Positions 63,501-64,000 of a stretch of 64,000 bases of DNA are shown piece by piece (position 1 is the stretch's first letter; the number at the start of each line of letters is the position of its first letter). A program made the translations under genes and the position numbers. The notes under the pieces were generated by a model. The model was not told the DNA's origin. It searched no databases and saw nothing but the letters and a program-made list of their open reading frames with translations. Origin of the DNA: Henricia sp. BOLD:AAB3569 (Eukaryota; Echinodermata; Asteroidea; Spinulosida; Echinasteridae); the NCBI GenBank assembly GCA_037783545.1, contig JBBELK010000680.1, positions 160,337 through 224,336 of the forward strand. The letters run 5' to 3'.

Positions 63501-64000
63501 GCGCAATATAGAGAGTTTAGGGCATGCAAAATTTGAAGTTCGTCGGAACATTTTTCGACCTCCAAATTTGCCGACGTTTGGACCACACTTTGACCAAATT
63601 GCCGATCCAAACTGCGGTGCGTTAACGACAGTCCGAATGACTGAGCATGCGCACAACTCAGGAGTACCCCAAAGAGGTGTGTACAGACAGCCACGGTTTG
63701 CGTGAGAGCAGTCAGGAAGCCTCAACCCAGTTTTTTCTAAACTTTGAAATTTCTCTGCCATTTCCCTGCGAAAGTCTGTCAATTTTTTATGACAAGTGCG
63801 CAATATAGAGAGTTTAGGGCATGCAAAATTTGAAGTTCGTCGGAACATTTTTCGACCTCCAAATTTGCCGACGTTTGGACCACACTTTGACCAAATTGCC
63901 GAGCCAAACTGCGGTGCGTTAACGACAGTCCGAATGACTGAGCATGCGCACAACTCAGGAGTACCCCAAAGAGGTGTGTACAGACAGCCACGGTTTGCGT
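60510..64000. repeat. Six-monomer higher-order repeat, 1783-bp period
   Basis: TTTGTTATGAC (near 60812 and 62595) and GCCGATCCAAAC (T at 61823 and 63606) recur 1783 bp apart, six monomers plus one T. The second unit continues past the window end. It has private changes near 63141 (TTTTTATCTAAAC) and 63181 (GTATGTCAA). Confidence 0.75.

Larger units (their letters stand above)
56500..64000. repeat. 297-bp satellite, array C (about 25 monomers, runs off the window)
   Basis: Same monomer and orientation, entered through the TCCGAATGA that flanks element copy 4. Most copies are near consensus, lacking the TTTTTCTACCTCC, TTTGTCCAAATT and GCATGCCAAATTTG subfamily markers. No gene is visible. The window ends inside a monomer. 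Confidence 0.98.

Noticed and set aside
1..64000. tRNA, rRNA or SINE-derived monomer
   Set aside because: I saw no convincing A and B box pair, cloverleaf or rRNA similarity in the monomer, the element or the single-copy island.

Overview
The window is almost entirely satellite DNA, with no gene I can support. About 190 head-to-tail copies of one 297-bp monomer fill roughly 56.4 kb (about 88%) in three arrays: A (1-29424, about 99 copies), B (30084-48277, about 61) and C (56500-64000, about 25, running off the window end). Copies differ by only a few bases each. Long near-identical tandem arrays, a DNA transposon with long terminal inverted repeats, AATAAA-type signals and no bacterial gene organisation point to a eukaryotic, probably animal, heterochromatic (pericentromeric, subtelomeric or similar) block. 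Many CpG sites are kept in nearly every monomer, which fits an invertebrate-like lightly methylated genome or very recent homogenisation. The species cannot be named from this sequence.

Two things break the satellite. First, 29425-30083 is a single-copy 659-bp segment with a perfect 11-bp-arm palindrome next to the left junction, a small 67-bp-period minisatellite and a short duplicated piece of satellite at its right edge. Second, 48278-56499 holds four copies of a 1.74-kb transposon-like element. The three complete copies have 107/109-bp terminal inverted repeats, the same 9-bp target-site duplication and the same position in the monomer. They are separated by exactly two monomers, so one insertion was probably amplified as a 2.35-kb transposon-plus-dimer unit by the process that expands the satellite. 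The fourth copy lost its left end, and a 15-bp sequence is repeated twice at the break. None encodes a recognisable transposase, so the element looks non-autonomous.

Inside the arrays, rare variants recur at fixed multiples of the monomer and reveal nested higher-order repeats. These are 7/9/10-mers at 714-8436, a 5-mer (1484 bp), a 9-mer (2676 bp), a 6-mer (1782 bp), a 7/9-mer, a 13-mer (3872 bp), dimers (594 bp), a 4-mer (1188 bp) and a 6-mer (1783 bp). This is the expected signature of repeated unequal exchange or amplification in a young satellite.

Because 297 is divisible by three and one minus-strand frame lacks stops, very long open frames run through the arrays, up to 1291 codons at 56580-60455. 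They are repeatedly broken by T-tract indels and mostly open from non-ATG codons, so I treat them as a by-product of the repeat, not as genes.
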